Shown here: one piece after another, positions 26,923-36,153 of the stretch
How positions within the stretch are numbered: the first letter of the stretch is position 1
Layout: each line of letters opens with the position of its first letter
DNA from: an uncultured Alistipes sp.
GTDB lineage: Bacteria > Bacteroidota > Bacteroidia > Bacteroidales > Rikenellaceae
NCBI GenBank assembly: GCA_947177225.1
Contig: CAMWTS010000009.1
Coordinates: 1 to 64,000, forward strand
Length of the DNA stretch: 64,000 nucleotides
Direction of reading: 5' to 3'
Notes under the pieces: generated by a model
What the model was told of the DNA's origin: nothing
The model's database searches: none
What the model saw: the letters and a program-made list of their open reading frames with translations, nothing else
Translations under genes and position numbers: made by a program

Positions 26923-28012
26923 GAACTGTGTTGTGGAGGTAGCCGCCGACGGGAGCATCGTATCGGTGGAACAGTGCGACAGGATCGATTCGATGGCCGG
27001 CGTGGAGTTCTATTCGGGCATATTGTGCCCAGGCTGGGTCAATGCTCACTGCCACTTGGAGTTGTCGTACATGCACGGAGCAATAGCCGAAGGCACCGGC
27101 TTCGCAGGCTTCGCGCGCGAGATAGGGCGTCTGCGCGGCGGTTATAGCCGGCAGCAGCGTCTCGATGCCGCAGGTGCGGCCGATGCCCGAATGTGGGCAG
27201 AGGGCGTCGAGGCTGTCGGTGATATATCCAACGATGAGTCGACGACGGCCGTAAAGATGGCCTCCAAGATCCGCTATCACACCTTTTTCGAGGCTTTCGG
27301 ACTCAACACTGCCGCCGAACGCATAGACGAACTCGCCGCCATGGCCGATGCTTCGCAACCGGCATCGCTTACTCCGCATTCGACCTATTCGTTGCAGGAC
27401 GGAGTATTTCAACGTTTGGCCGCCGACGGCTGCTCGCCGCTCTCGATACACTTCATGGAGTCGCCCGACGAAGCTGCGCTGTACTTCGGCCGCGGCTCGC
27501 TCGCCGAATGGTATTCGCGCATGGGCTGGGAGTGCGACTTTCTGCACTACGGGTCGCCGGCCGAGCGCATTGCCGAGTGCGTGCCTTCGAATCGCAGCGT
27601 GCTGCTTGTGCACGACTGCTGCGTCGGCAGGCTCGATGCCGAGATACTTCTCTCACACTTCTCGGCACCTCTCTACTGGGTGTTGTGTCCCGAATCCAAT
27701 CGCTACATATCACACATGCGCCCTCCCGTAGAGATGCTGCGCCAGGCGGGTGGAACGATCTGCATAGGCACCGACTCGCTCGCTTCGGCCACAACGCTGT
27801 CGATGGTGGAGCAGATGAAACAGTTGCAGGAGGCAGTTCCGTTGGAAGAGCTGCTGAGATGGGCTACATGGAACGGAGCATGCGCTTTGGAGATGCAGCA
27901 TGAGATCGGTTCGATCGAGGCAGGCAAGCGACCGGGAGTGGTCGTGTTGGAGTCGGTCGATCTCAACACCATGACTCTCACGCCGGCAAGCTCCTCACGA
28001 CGTCTGGTCTGA
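26867..28012 (+). CDS. Amidohydrolase-family metal-dependent deaminase
   Basis: This 381-residue cytoplasmic enzyme of the amidohydrolase superfamily has metal ligands in NAHCHLELSY. Further active-site motifs are TPHSTYS, LSIHFMES, LVHDCC and GTDSLAS near the end of the barrel. It is closest to adenosine- and aminodeoxyfutalosine-deaminase-like proteins, so a nucleoside substrate is possible but not shown. The start lies 56 bp inside the end of the DUF4296 gene, so it is translated from the same message. Confidence 0.8.
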   Translation: MTTRKIASHYLFTGHRLIRNCVVEVAADGSIVSVEQCDRIDSMAGVEFYSGILCPGWVNAHCHLELSYMHGAIAEGTGFAGFAREIGRLRGGYSRQQRLDAAGAADARMWAEGVEAVGDISNDESTTAVKMASKIRYHTFFEAFGLNTAAERIDELAAMADASQPASLTPHSTYSLQDGVFQRLAADGCSPLSIHFMESPDEAALYFGRGSLAEWYSRMGWECDFLHYGSPAERIAECVPSNRSVLLVHDCCVGRLDAEILLSHFSAPLYWVLCPESNRYISHMRPPVEMLRQAGGTICIGTDSLASATTLSMVEQMKQLQEAVPLEELLRWATWNGACALEMQHEIGSIEAGKRPGVVVLESVDLNTMTLTPASSSRRLV

Positions 28013-28078
28013 GTCGTCGGGCTGATTGCCGTGCTTATTGCCGCGGCGGCAGCATCTTTTTATATAACGTATCCCCAT

Positions 28079-29617
28079 TCAACGCCCCCACGTCTCACGA
28101 TCGAGAGTGCGATAACCTATGGCTTCCGATATGTGTTGCGGGGCTATGTCGTCGGCACCCTCCAAATCGGCTATGGTGCGTGCCACCTTGATTATGCGGT
28201 CGTAGGCGCGCGACGACAGTCGCAGCCGATCCATTGCACGCTCCAACAACTCGGCCGACCGGCGGTCGAGCGGCGCAAGTTCGCGCAGCATGCGGCTGTT
28301 CATCATGGCGTTGGTATGAATGCCGGCCGAGACGAACCGCGCTCTCTGCCGTTCGCGCGCAGCCACCACACGACACCGTATCGCCTCGCTCGACTCCTCC
28401 ATGCGCGTCGACGACATCTCGGCCACCGATACGGGTACCACCTCCACATGTATGTCGATACGATCCATCAGAGGACCCGATATGCGCCCCATATAACGGT
28501 GTACGGCCGCAGCCGAACATGTACACTCCTTAGTGGGGTGGTTGTAGTAGCCGCACGGGCATGGATTCATCGATGCCACAAGAGTGAAATTGGCCGGATA
28601 GTCGACCGTATAACGTGCCCTCGATATGGTTATATGTCTGTCTTCCAGCGGCTGACGCAGCACCTCCAATACGCTGTGACCGAACTCGGGCATCTCGTCG
28701 AGGAACAACACTCCGTTGTGTGCCAGCGACACCTCGCCCGGCTGGGGCGACTGTCCTCCGCCGATGAGTGCCACCTGCGAGGCGAGATGGTGGGGTGCAC
28801 GAAACGGACGTGTGACGATCAGACCGCGGTGTGAACCTATCTTGCCTGCTACCGAATGTATCTTGGTGGTCTCCAAGGCCTCGGCAGCAGTCATAGGCGG
28901 CATGATGGTGGGCATACGCCGTGCAAGCATCGTCTTTCCCGAACCGGGCGCACCCACCATAAGTATGTTGTGACCTCCCGCAGCAGCGATCTCCAACGCG
29001 CGCTTGACATACCTCTGCCCCTTGACATCGGCGAAATCCTCGGCATAGCTGTCGTGCGGCACACCCTCAGCCGGGGGCATGTCGTTGAGAACCGGTTCTA
29101 TCGGCTTTCGTCCGTTGAGCATATCGGCCAACTCGCCCAGCGATGTCGCACCCACCACGTCGATACCCTCTACGACAACTCCTTCGCAGAGATTGTCGCA
29201 CGGCATGAATACGCGTCGCAGTCCTTTGCGGCGTGCCATGTCGACCAATGGCAACACGCCCTTCACGGCACGCAGCGAGCCGTCGAGCGACAGTTCTCCT
29301 ATAAACATCGAATCCTCCGCCAACCGGATCTGCACCTGCTCCGTAGCTGCAAGTATTGCCACGGCTATGGGCAGATCATACAAAGAGCCCTCCTTGCGCA
29401 GGTCGGCCGGAGCGAGGTTGACCACTATCTTCTTGGCCGTCATGCGATACTCCGTATTCTCGAAGGCAGCACGTATGCGCTGCTCGCTCTCCTTGACGGC
29501 ATTGTCGGGTAGTCCGACCAGATATAGCCCGATGCCGCCGCCGGCTACATTGGCCTCGACCTCCACCTCCACAGCGTCGATGCCGACTATTGCTCCCGTA
29601 TGTATCTTCGCAAACAT
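28079..29617 (-). CDS. yifB: YifB/ComM-family Mg-chelatase-like AAA ATPase
   Basis: This is a ComM-like AAA+ ATPase; the family includes the branch-migration helicase used in natural transformation. The 512-residue length is normal. The N-terminal domain is LonC-like (IVGIDAVEVEVEANVAGGG). The Walker A motif is GAPGSGKTML, Walker B LFLDEMPEF, and the C-terminal domain is present. The ATG at 29617 was preferred to a TTG 6 bp upstream. comEC elsewhere in the window could be its functional partner, which is inference. Confidence 0.93.
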   Translation of the reverse strand: MFAKIHTGAIVGIDAVEVEVEANVAGGGIGLYLVGLPDNAVKESEQRIRAAFENTEYRMTAKKIVVNLAPADLRKEGSLYDLPIAVAILAATEQVQIRLAEDSMFIGELSLDGSLRAVKGVLPLVDMARRKGLRRVFMPCDNLCEGVVVEGIDVVGATSLGELADMLNGRKPIEPVLNDMPPAEGVPHDSYAEDFADVKGQRYVKRALEIAAAGGHNILMVGAPGSGKTMLARRMPTIMPPMTAAEALETTKIHSVAGKIGSHRGLIVTRPFRAPHHLASQVALIGGGQSPQPGEVSLAHNGVLFLDEMPEFGHSVLEVLRQPLEDRHITISRARYTVDYPANFTLVASMNPCPCGYYNHPTKECTCSAAAVHRYMGRISGPLMDRIDIHVEVVPVSVAEMSSTRMEESSEAIRCRVVAARERQRARFVSAGIHTNAMMNSRMLRELAPLDRRSAELLERAMDRLRLSSRAYDRIIKVARTIADLEGADDIAPQHISEAIGYRTLDRETWGR

Positions 29618-29685
29618 TTTCAAATATTATGTTGTATAGAACCGTAAACAAATAGAGTTGCCGGAAAATATGACTGCCGAAAGAT

Positions 29686-29709
29686 GCGGCCGCAGAGATT
29701 CGCGGCCGC
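29686..29709 (-). terminator. Hairpin after dnaB
   Basis: GCGGCCGC, 8 nt, GCGGCCGC forms a strong 8 bp stem between the dnaB stop and the yifB start. On the minus strand it is followed by ATCTTTC, a weak T-run, so termination is plausible but not certain. Confidence 0.4.
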
Positions 29710-29723
29710 TTGTCATGCAACTG

Positions 29724-31337
29724 TCAGAACGGCACCTCGTCGTCGCGTCGTGTCGAGGCCGGCCGCGGTGCAGCTCCCGCACGGTTGAAATCATCGAACT
29801 CGCTGCTCATGCTGCTGCCCAGTCCGCCGGCCATGGGCGCACCCATCGGCGGCATGGCATTGGCACTGCTCGATATGTCGTCGTACTCCTGCTGACGCGG
29901 CGGCTGTCCCGATGCCGAAGCCATCGCGGCGGCCGTCGAGTCGTCGAGATCGGCAAACTTGGCCTGATCCTTAATGAATCGCAGCGGAACATCTGTCACG
30001 GCACCGTTACGGTGCTTGGCAATGATAATTTCGGCCAGACCCGCCGTAGGCATGCCCCGCTCGTCGGTAGTCAGACCATAATACTCCGGACGATGGATAA
30101 ACGCCACGATGTCGGCGTCCTGCTCGATGGCACCCGACTCTCGCAGGTCCGAGAGCTGTGGACGCTTCGAACCGCCGCGGCTCTCGACATTACGGCTCAA
30201 CTGCGACAGCGCTATGATGGGCACATTAAGCTCCTTGGCTATGGCTTTCAGCGTTCGCGAGATCAATGCCACCTCCTGCTCGCGGTTGCCGCGCGTCTCG
30301 GCCGTACCGGCCGTCATAAGCTGCAAGTAGTCGATGATAATTATCTGTATGTTGTTGTGTATCTTCAATCGGCGAGCCTTCGACCGGAACTCGAATACCG
30401 ACAGCGCCGGCGTATCGTCGATGAACAGCGGTGCCTGCCCCAGACACTTGGTCGACGATTCGAGGTGTTTCCAGTCGTCGATCGACAGTCGTCCGGTGCG
30501 CAGATCCGAGCTGTTGAGCTGGGTTTCGGCCACGATGAGTCGGTTCATCAGCTGCACCGACGACATCTCCAAAGAGAAGAATGCCACGGGAGCCTGAAAC
30601 TCAACGGCCATATTGCGCGCCATGGTAAGCACGAATGCCGTCTTACCCATCGACGGACGTGCTGCGATGATAATCAGATCCGACGGCTGCCAACCCAGCG
30701 TTACGCGGTCGATGTCGGCATAACCGGAGTGCACGCCGCTGTACTCGCCGGCCGTCTTGCTCGCCTCCTCGATCTGCGCCAGAGCCTTGGCCAGCACGTC
30801 GGCGGCGTTCTGCACCGAACGCTTGACATGCCCCTCGGCCACCTTGAATATCTCCTGCTCGGCGTAACCGATCAGATCCGTCACGTCGACATCTTCGTTG
30901 TAGGAGCGGCGCTGGATCTCCGTGGCCGAGCGTATCAGCTCGCGCTGTACATACTTTTGGGCGATGATCTTCGCATGGAACTCGACATTGGCCGCCGAGG
31001 CCACTTTCTGCGTGAGCTGTGCCAGATAGGCCGCTCCGCCCACCTTCTTCAACTCGCCGCGCACTTTCAACCGCTCGGTCACGGTGTAGAGGTCGACCGG
31101 CTTCAACTCGCGCGACAAATCCTCTATGGCCTTGTAGATCAGCTTGTGCTCCTCCGTATAGAAAGCATCGGCCGTGATATACTCCTGCACGGCTATCACG
31201 CTGTCGCGTTCGAGCATCAACGCGCCGAGCACGGCCTGCTCCAACTCGACCGCCTGAGGCGGTACGTTGCCTTCGACATCGGTCAACTGGCGATATGCTT
31301 CACGATTTTGTGAAGAGGGTGTGAATTGTTTTGCCAT
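29724..31337 (-). CDS. dnaB: Replicative DNA helicase DnaB
   Basis: DnaB is the hexameric helicase that unwinds DNA at the replication fork. The N-terminal domain (PPQAVELEQAVLGALMLE) and the RecA-like domain with Walker A ARPSMGKT (residues 227-234) are present. Walker B is IIIIDYLQLM and the family signature DLRESGAIEQDADIV follows. The 537-residue length includes a Met/Gly/Pro-rich C-terminal tail ending RRDDEVPF. No intein is present. Confidence 0.96.
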   Translation of the reverse strand: MAKQFTPSSQNREAYRQLTDVEGNVPPQAVELEQAVLGALMLERDSVIAVQEYITADAFYTEEHKLIYKAIEDLSRELKPVDLYTVTERLKVRGELKKVGGAAYLAQLTQKVASAANVEFHAKIIAQKYVQRELIRSATEIQRRSYNEDVDVTDLIGYAEQEIFKVAEGHVKRSVQNAADVLAKALAQIEEASKTAGEYSGVHSGYADIDRVTLGWQPSDLIIIAARPSMGKTAFVLTMARNMAVEFQAPVAFFSLEMSSVQLMNRLIVAETQLNSSDLRTGRLSIDDWKHLESSTKCLGQAPLFIDDTPALSVFEFRSKARRLKIHNNIQIIIIDYLQLMTAGTAETRGNREQEVALISRTLKAIAKELNVPIIALSQLSRNVESRGGSKRPQLSDLRESGAIEQDADIVAFIHRPEYYGLTTDERGMPTAGLAEIIIAKHRNGAVTDVPLRFIKDQAKFADLDDSTAAAMASASGQPPRQQEYDDISSSANAMPPMGAPMAGGLGSSMSSEFDDFNRAGAAPRPASTRRDDEVPF

Positions 31338-31444
31338 CGATAGAAACTGTTACGGTGCGAAATTACACAATTTACCGCTAACGGCAAACTGCCGCCGACT
31401 ATATTTATCATCGTTTATCGACATCGGAGTGTTGAAAACCCTGC

Positions 31445-32170
31445 TCACCGCTCCAATCCCAGCCCGCGGCGCACGACGGCCAGAGCCGCCACCGATATGC
31501 GGCATTCGGGCAGCGCACGATGCAACGTCTCGATGCACGAGACGACCGTGGCTCCCGTAGTGAAAACATCGTCGACGAGCAGTATGTGCGCCCCGCGCAG
31601 CGACTCGGCCGAGCAGCGCACGGCAAAGAGATCATCGACGTTGTCCCACCTCTCGGAGTGCATCTTGCGTGCCTGAGAGGGGTTGTTGCGGGTGCGCCGC
31701 AGCGAGCGCGTGTCGACCCCGACGCCCATTTCACGAGCCATGCCACGGGCTATGTAGGTCGACTGATTGTAGCCGCGACGCAGCAGTTTGCGATAGTGCA
31801 GCGGCACGGGTACGATTATGTCGATATCGTCGTATAGACCGCTCTGCCTCAGCTCCCTGCCATATTGACGCCCCAGCAGATAGGCCGCGCGCCATTGTCC
31901 GCCGTACTTGAAACCGTGTATCACCTTGCGCCAGCCGCTGCCGCCCGAAAAGAACAGCAGTGCCGAAGCGTGCTCCACACACACCAGACCTGCGAAACGT
32001 TCGGTCATAGGGTTGTCTTTCTCGCGCCAATAGCCCGTCAAAGGTGCTTTGTAGCGACACATCGTGCAGAGGAAATCGACTCCGCGCGGCAAATCCCCGC
32101 CGCATACGGCACACCTCCGCGGCCTGACAAGCGAGACTATCGAGAGCAGTATGTCACTGAGCGTCGACAT
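31445..32170 (-). CDS. comF: ComF family phosphoribosyltransferase-like protein
   Basis: This 241-residue cytoplasmic protein is linked to natural transformation in other bacteria. It has a zinc-finger-like start with CxxC pairs (CAVCGG, CTMC) and a phosphoribosyltransferase fold with the loop LLVDDVFTTGAT. The motif VPVPLHYRKLLRRGYNQS is diagnostic of ComF. It overlaps the priA end by 17 bp, so it is translated from the same message. Confidence 0.9.
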   Translation of the reverse strand: MSTLSDILLSIVSLVRPRRCAVCGGDLPRGVDFLCTMCRYKAPLTGYWREKDNPMTERFAGLVCVEHASALLFFSGGSGWRKVIHGFKYGGQWRAAYLLGRQYGRELRQSGLYDDIDIIVPVPLHYRKLLRRGYNQSTYIARGMAREMGVGVDTRSLRRTRNNPSQARKMHSERWDNVDDLFAVRCSAESLRGAHILLVDDVFTTGATVVSCIETLHRALPECRISVAALAVVRRGLGLER

Positions 32171-34415
32171 CTACCGATATAACAATTGATCTGTATTCGG
32201 GAGCCGAACGCATTACGGTCAGCACCTCCCGCATCATCTCGCGTGCCTTGTGGAACGAAGCCCCGCTCTCGATCTTTACCACTATCTCGGCACGATGCTC
32301 ACCGCGGATAGTCTCTATGGCCGATGAAACGGGACCCATAACCCTGTTGCCGAACTTGCGGCGCAACATGTCGGCCATGGCATTGGCCGCACTGCGCAGC
32401 CGCTCGTAATCGCGGCAGCGCAGTGCGAAACGCGTCAGGCGCGAATAGGGAGGATAGTTGAATGTGCGTCGCTCGTCGAGCTGCTGCCGTGCCATGGCTT
32501 CATAGTCGCCTGCGGCCACCTGCCTCACTACGGGGTGTTGCGGCTGCGAGGTCTGTATGACCACGCGCGAGCCGCTGCGACGGCGGCCGGCACGACCCGC
32601 CACCTGCATCATAAGCTGAAAGGCGCGCTCGGCCGAGCGGAAATCGGGCGCATTGAGCAGGTTGTCGGCGTTGAGTATGCCAACGAGCGATACACGGCCG
32701 AAATCGAATCCCTTTGTGATGATCTGCGTGCCGACCATAATGTCGGTCTCTCCGCTCTCGAATGCCGTGACGATCGATCGGAACGCACGCTCCGAGGTCG
32801 ATGTATCTCGGTCGAGGCGTGCTACGCGAGCCTGGGGGAACAGTCCCGCCACCTCCTGCTCGACCTTCTCGGTACCGAAACCCATCGTGCTTATATCCTG
32901 CGTCTTGCAGTTGGGGCATGCCGCCGGCGGAGCCATCGTATAACCGCAGTAGTGACATTCCAGCCGTTCGGGTTGCCGATGCAGTGTGAGAGTGACGTTG
33001 CAATGCGGACAGCGTGCCGTCCAGCCGCATTCGCGGCACTCTATGTACGGTGCGTAACCGCGGCGATTCTGGAACAGCATGGTCTGCTCGCCTGCGTCGA
33101 GCGCTTCGGCCATACCGTCGAGCAGCACCTTGTTGAAGTGCACTTTCCGCTCGCCGCGCTTGACGGCGCGCATTGTATCGGAGACGATTACCGCAGGAGG
33201 CTCGCTCTGACCGTAACGCTCAGCAAGATCGACTCGCAGATATTTGCCGCTCAGCGAATTGACATAGCTTTCGAGCGATGGTGTAGCACTGCCCAGCACC
33301 ACTCCGGCACCGGCCAGACGCCCCATTATCACAGCGCAGTCGCGAGCATTGTAGCGAGGTTGCATGTCGGCCTGCTTATAGCTCGGATCGTGCTCCTCGT
33401 CGACCACGATCAACCCCAAATGGGGCAGCGGGAGAAAGACCGCCGAACGCGCTCCCACAACCAGCTCGCCACCCGGCGACGACGCCAGCCGCAGATAGAT
33501 CTCCGTACGGCGGCGCGGCGTGAGCTTGGAGTGATACGAAGTCACATGAGACGAGAATATGCGCTCCATGCGCTCGACCAGTTGCGAGGTGATGACGATC
33601 TCGGGCACCAGCATCAGAACATCTTTGCCGCGCGACAATGTTTCGGCTATCAGGTGCATGTAGATTTCGGTCTTGCCCGATCCGGTGACACCGTATAACA
33701 GAGCCGGCTGCGCCCGACCCACGGCCTGGCAGATCTGTTCGTGGGCACGATGCTGTGCCGGCGAGAGTCGGGGCAGCAGAAAGTCTGCGGCAGTCTCGGA
33801 GTCCGCTCCCCGCTCGCGCATCTGGGTGCGTATCAGTCCGCGGCTGCGCATGGCGGCCAGCAGCGAGGCGTCCACATCGACAAGTCGCCGGCGGACAAAT
33901 CCGTCGGCCGCACCCTTCCCCGAGGCAAGGGCTGCTATCTCTCTCATGACATCGGCGCGACGCGGCGCACGACGGCACAACTCGGCTATGCGCTGCTCCA
34001 ACCGCTCGTTGTCGAGTCCATGCAGCTCCTGCGGCAGAGCCACATAGCTCTCCGTCGGCATCTTGAATATCTCTTGGGAAAACTCCTCGAACGAATCGGC
34101 CGAGGGTTTGGCCAGCGAAGGCAATGCCATACGCATCACCTCGCCCATAGTGCATATATAGTAGTCGGCAACCCACTCCCACATGCGACGCTGCCACCCG
34201 TTGACCAAAGGGGTGGAGTACAATCGGCGCAAGATGCTCTTTATGCGTCCCACCTGCGGTGGCTCCGTATCGATTTGCCACACTATGCCCGTGTAGTAGC
34301 GTCGTGCACCGAACTGCACGACCACGGCATCGCCCACGCCTATGCCCTCCGATTCATCGAAAGCATAGGTATAAGCCGGCTGCGCCAGCGGCAATACCAC
34401 CCGTGCATATAACAT
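32154..34415 (-). CDS. priA: Primosomal protein N' (PriA helicase)
   Basis: PriA restarts stalled replication forks. The 753-residue protein has the DNA-binding N-terminal domain. The Walker A motif is GVTGSGKTEIYM and the helicase motif is DEEHDPSYK. The zinc-finger cysteines are in CRECGWTARCPHC and CHYCGYTMAPPAACPNC. The ATG at 34415 gives the normal start; the frame is open 37 codons upstream without protein character. It lies between yitT and comF, probably one unit. Confidence 0.95.
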   Translation of the reverse strand: MLYARVVLPLAQPAYTYAFDESEGIGVGDAVVVQFGARRYYTGIVWQIDTEPPQVGRIKSILRRLYSTPLVNGWQRRMWEWVADYYICTMGEVMRMALPSLAKPSADSFEEFSQEIFKMPTESYVALPQELHGLDNERLEQRIAELCRRAPRRADVMREIAALASGKGAADGFVRRRLVDVDASLLAAMRSRGLIRTQMRERGADSETAADFLLPRLSPAQHRAHEQICQAVGRAQPALLYGVTGSGKTEIYMHLIAETLSRGKDVLMLVPEIVITSQLVERMERIFSSHVTSYHSKLTPRRRTEIYLRLASSPGGELVVGARSAVFLPLPHLGLIVVDEEHDPSYKQADMQPRYNARDCAVIMGRLAGAGVVLGSATPSLESYVNSLSGKYLRVDLAERYGQSEPPAVIVSDTMRAVKRGERKVHFNKVLLDGMAEALDAGEQTMLFQNRRGYAPYIECRECGWTARCPHCNVTLTLHRQPERLECHYCGYTMAPPAACPNCKTQDISTMGFGTEKVEQEVAGLFPQARVARLDRDTSTSERAFRSIVTAFESGETDIMVGTQIITKGFDFGRVSLVGILNADNLLNAPDFRSAERAFQLMMQVAGRAGRRRSGSRVVIQTSQPQHPVVRQVAAGDYEAMARQQLDERRTFNYPPYSRLTRFALRCRDYERLRSAANAMADMLRRKFGNRVMGPVSSAIETIRGEHRAEIVVKIESGASFHKAREMMREVLTVMRSAPEYRSIVISVDVDAQ

Positions 34416-34485
34416 AATGCGATTGCGGATAATCAATGGTTTGTCGGAGCACTGCGGCACAAGTCGTCGCCGCGGCCGACACATA

Positions 34486-35400
34486 TCAGACCTTGTTGAG
34501 TGCGTCGAAGCCCTTGCCATAGACACCCATCACCGAACCTACGGTGATGAAGGCCTGAGGATCGACCTCCTTGGCCATCTTCAACAGCTGCGAAGCATCG
34601 CGCTTGCGACATACCACCATCACGATCTTCGTATCCTGCTGCGAATACCAGCCCTTTGCATCGATCACCGTGGCTCCGCGGTGGGCGCGGTTTACGATCA
34701 TGTCGGCCATGGCACGATAGTCTTTGCAGACTATGAACACCTGACTCGACTGCTGGTTGCCGGCCATTATCAGATCGACCGTATATCCCACCACCGTAAC
34801 CATGATATAACCGTAGATCACCATAGCCATACCCGATGCGAAGTCCGTAGCGAAGAACAGCGATGAGCCGATGATGAACAAATCGCTCGAAATCAGTATG
34901 CGGCCATAACTTACGCGGTGATATTTATTGATTATCATCGCCACGATATCGGTACCGCCGGTCGAGCCGCCCTGCTGGAAACTCAACGCTATACCGCCGC
35001 CGCACAATATTGCGCCAAGCAGCACCAGCAACAGATCCTGGCTGTCGATCGAACTGGTCAGTTCGAGCATCATGTCCGTCGGGATCATATTTTCCACCAC
35101 GTCCATCGCCACCGACAGCACACAGATACAATATATGGTCTTTATACCGAAGTTCCACCCGACGATGAATCCTCCGAATATGAGCAATATGCCATTGATA
35201 ATGAATACCAGTTCGCCGATAGACAGAAACGGTATGATATGACTGAGCAACATTGCCAGACCGGCCGCGCCGCCACCCATACCTCCGGCAGGCATCACGC
35301 ACCCTATCCAGCCGAACGCATACATAAACATACCGAGTGCCATAAGCGTATACTCCTTGACACCCGACAACACCGACATCGTTGTAAGTTTGACAGTCAT
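34486..35400 (-). CDS. YitT family membrane protein (DUF161 + DUF2179)
   Basis: This 304-residue inner-membrane protein has about five helices in the N-terminal two-thirds (YTLMALGMFMYAFGWIGC, GLAMLLSHIIPFLSIGELV). The cytoplasmic DUF2179 domain follows (DAKGWYSQQDTKIVMVVCR). QGGSTGGTDI is the family motif. The transported substrate is unknown. It stands 70 bp upstream of priA on the same strand and has its own likely promoter. Confidence 0.88.
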   Translation of the reverse strand: MTVKLTTMSVLSGVKEYTLMALGMFMYAFGWIGCVMPAGGMGGGAAGLAMLLSHIIPFLSIGELVFIINGILLIFGGFIVGWNFGIKTIYCICVLSVAMDVVENMIPTDMMLELTSSIDSQDLLLVLLGAILCGGGIALSFQQGGSTGGTDIVAMIINKYHRVSYGRILISSDLFIIGSSLFFATDFASGMAMVIYGYIMVTVVGYTVDLIMAGNQQSSQVFIVCKDYRAMADMIVNRAHRGATVIDAKGWYSQQDTKIVMVVCRKRDASQLLKMAKEVDPQAFITVGSVMGVYGKGFDALNKV

Positions 35401-35418
35401 ATGGGATCAAATTTTTGT

Positions 35419-35426
35419 CAAAAATA
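35419..35426 (-). promoter_or_regulatory. -7 box upstream of yitT
   Basis: On the minus strand TATTTTTG fits TAnnTTTG, 18 bp from the ATG. The sequence is AT-rich, so chance matches are possible. Confidence 0.45.
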
Positions 35427-35667
35427 CAAAATTCCCCGTAATTCGATTCATCTGTTCCCCCTTTTTTCGCTTTTCAGCCGATCGCAAATAACTTTTTTAT
35501 TATCATGTCCGGAGCCGTCGCTTTTGCCGTCGACAGATCGGTTTGCACCAAGCAGCCGTCACCGATGCGCCATACCGACCGACACGAACACTCCTATATC
35601 GACCGCCGAAGCGGCGGCTCGCTCCGTTATACAGCCTAAACACTCTCTTCGGATAAGCCTCTGACCA

Positions 35668-35880
35668 CACGCGAGTCGCACTCCATGCCGGCCGCCGCAA
35701 GGCCAGCATAATGCCGTGTATAGCGTTTGGCAAGCTATCGGAATTATAGTGTCTGTCATGTCGAACGAATGTGAGACATCTGTGGAAGACAAAACCGGCG
35801 ATACGTGGATAGAAAGAATCAATGGAAATAATCGCGCACAGATTTCTCGCCGATGCTCGAAATGACATATCAATGGAAAT
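35668..35880. repeat. Family B mosaic repeat island 2
   Basis: The first 90 bases (GAGTCGCACTCCATGC, then TTTGGCAAGCTAT) match the head of the island at 4110. GTCATGTCGAACGAATGTGA, GGAAGACAAAACCGGCGA and CACAGATTTCTCGCC follow, ending with TCAATGGAAATAGCCAACC at the junction to family A. Confidence 0.8.
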
Positions 35881-35904
35881 AGCCAACCAAGAACCACAAA
35901 CCCA

Positions 35905-36026
35905 TTTTTCGTCAAAAGGCGTTAGTTGCAACGCAAACGACGTGAGTAAGGATAGGCTGTACTGGCGTACTGCCTATTCTTAACGAACGAGCGCGCGGAA
36001 GCAAATAGCGGCTTTTCATGGAAAAG
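35905..36026. repeat. Family A fold-back repeat, copy 6 (type 1)
   Basis: The inner arms are GTAAGGATAGGC and GCCTATTCTTAAC, again both sides changed. The apex is GTACTggcGTAC. The right outer arm reads GCGGCTTTTCATGG. Confidence 0.82.
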
Positions 36027-36150
36027 GTTTTCGTCAAAAGGCGTTAGTAGCGGTGCCGACATGAAATTGGCGCGGATAGGTTGTACTCGATGTACTACCT
36101 ATTCGCGCCAATGATTGAGGTGACGCTAATGACGCCTTTTCACGAAAAAA
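36027..36150. repeat. Family A fold-back repeat, copy 7 (type 2)
   Basis: It abuts copy 6 without a linker. It is nearly identical to copies 3 and 5 (AATTGGCGCGGATAGG with CCTATTCGCGCCAAT). It ends 4 bp before the stop codon of the PHP gene. Confidence 0.88.
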
Positions 36151-36153
36151 TAG

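Noticed and set aside
28013..28078. Terminator between the amidohydrolase and yifB
   Set aside because: Weak, broken stems near GCTGATTGCCG and CGGCGGCAGC with a short T-run; not convincing enough to list.
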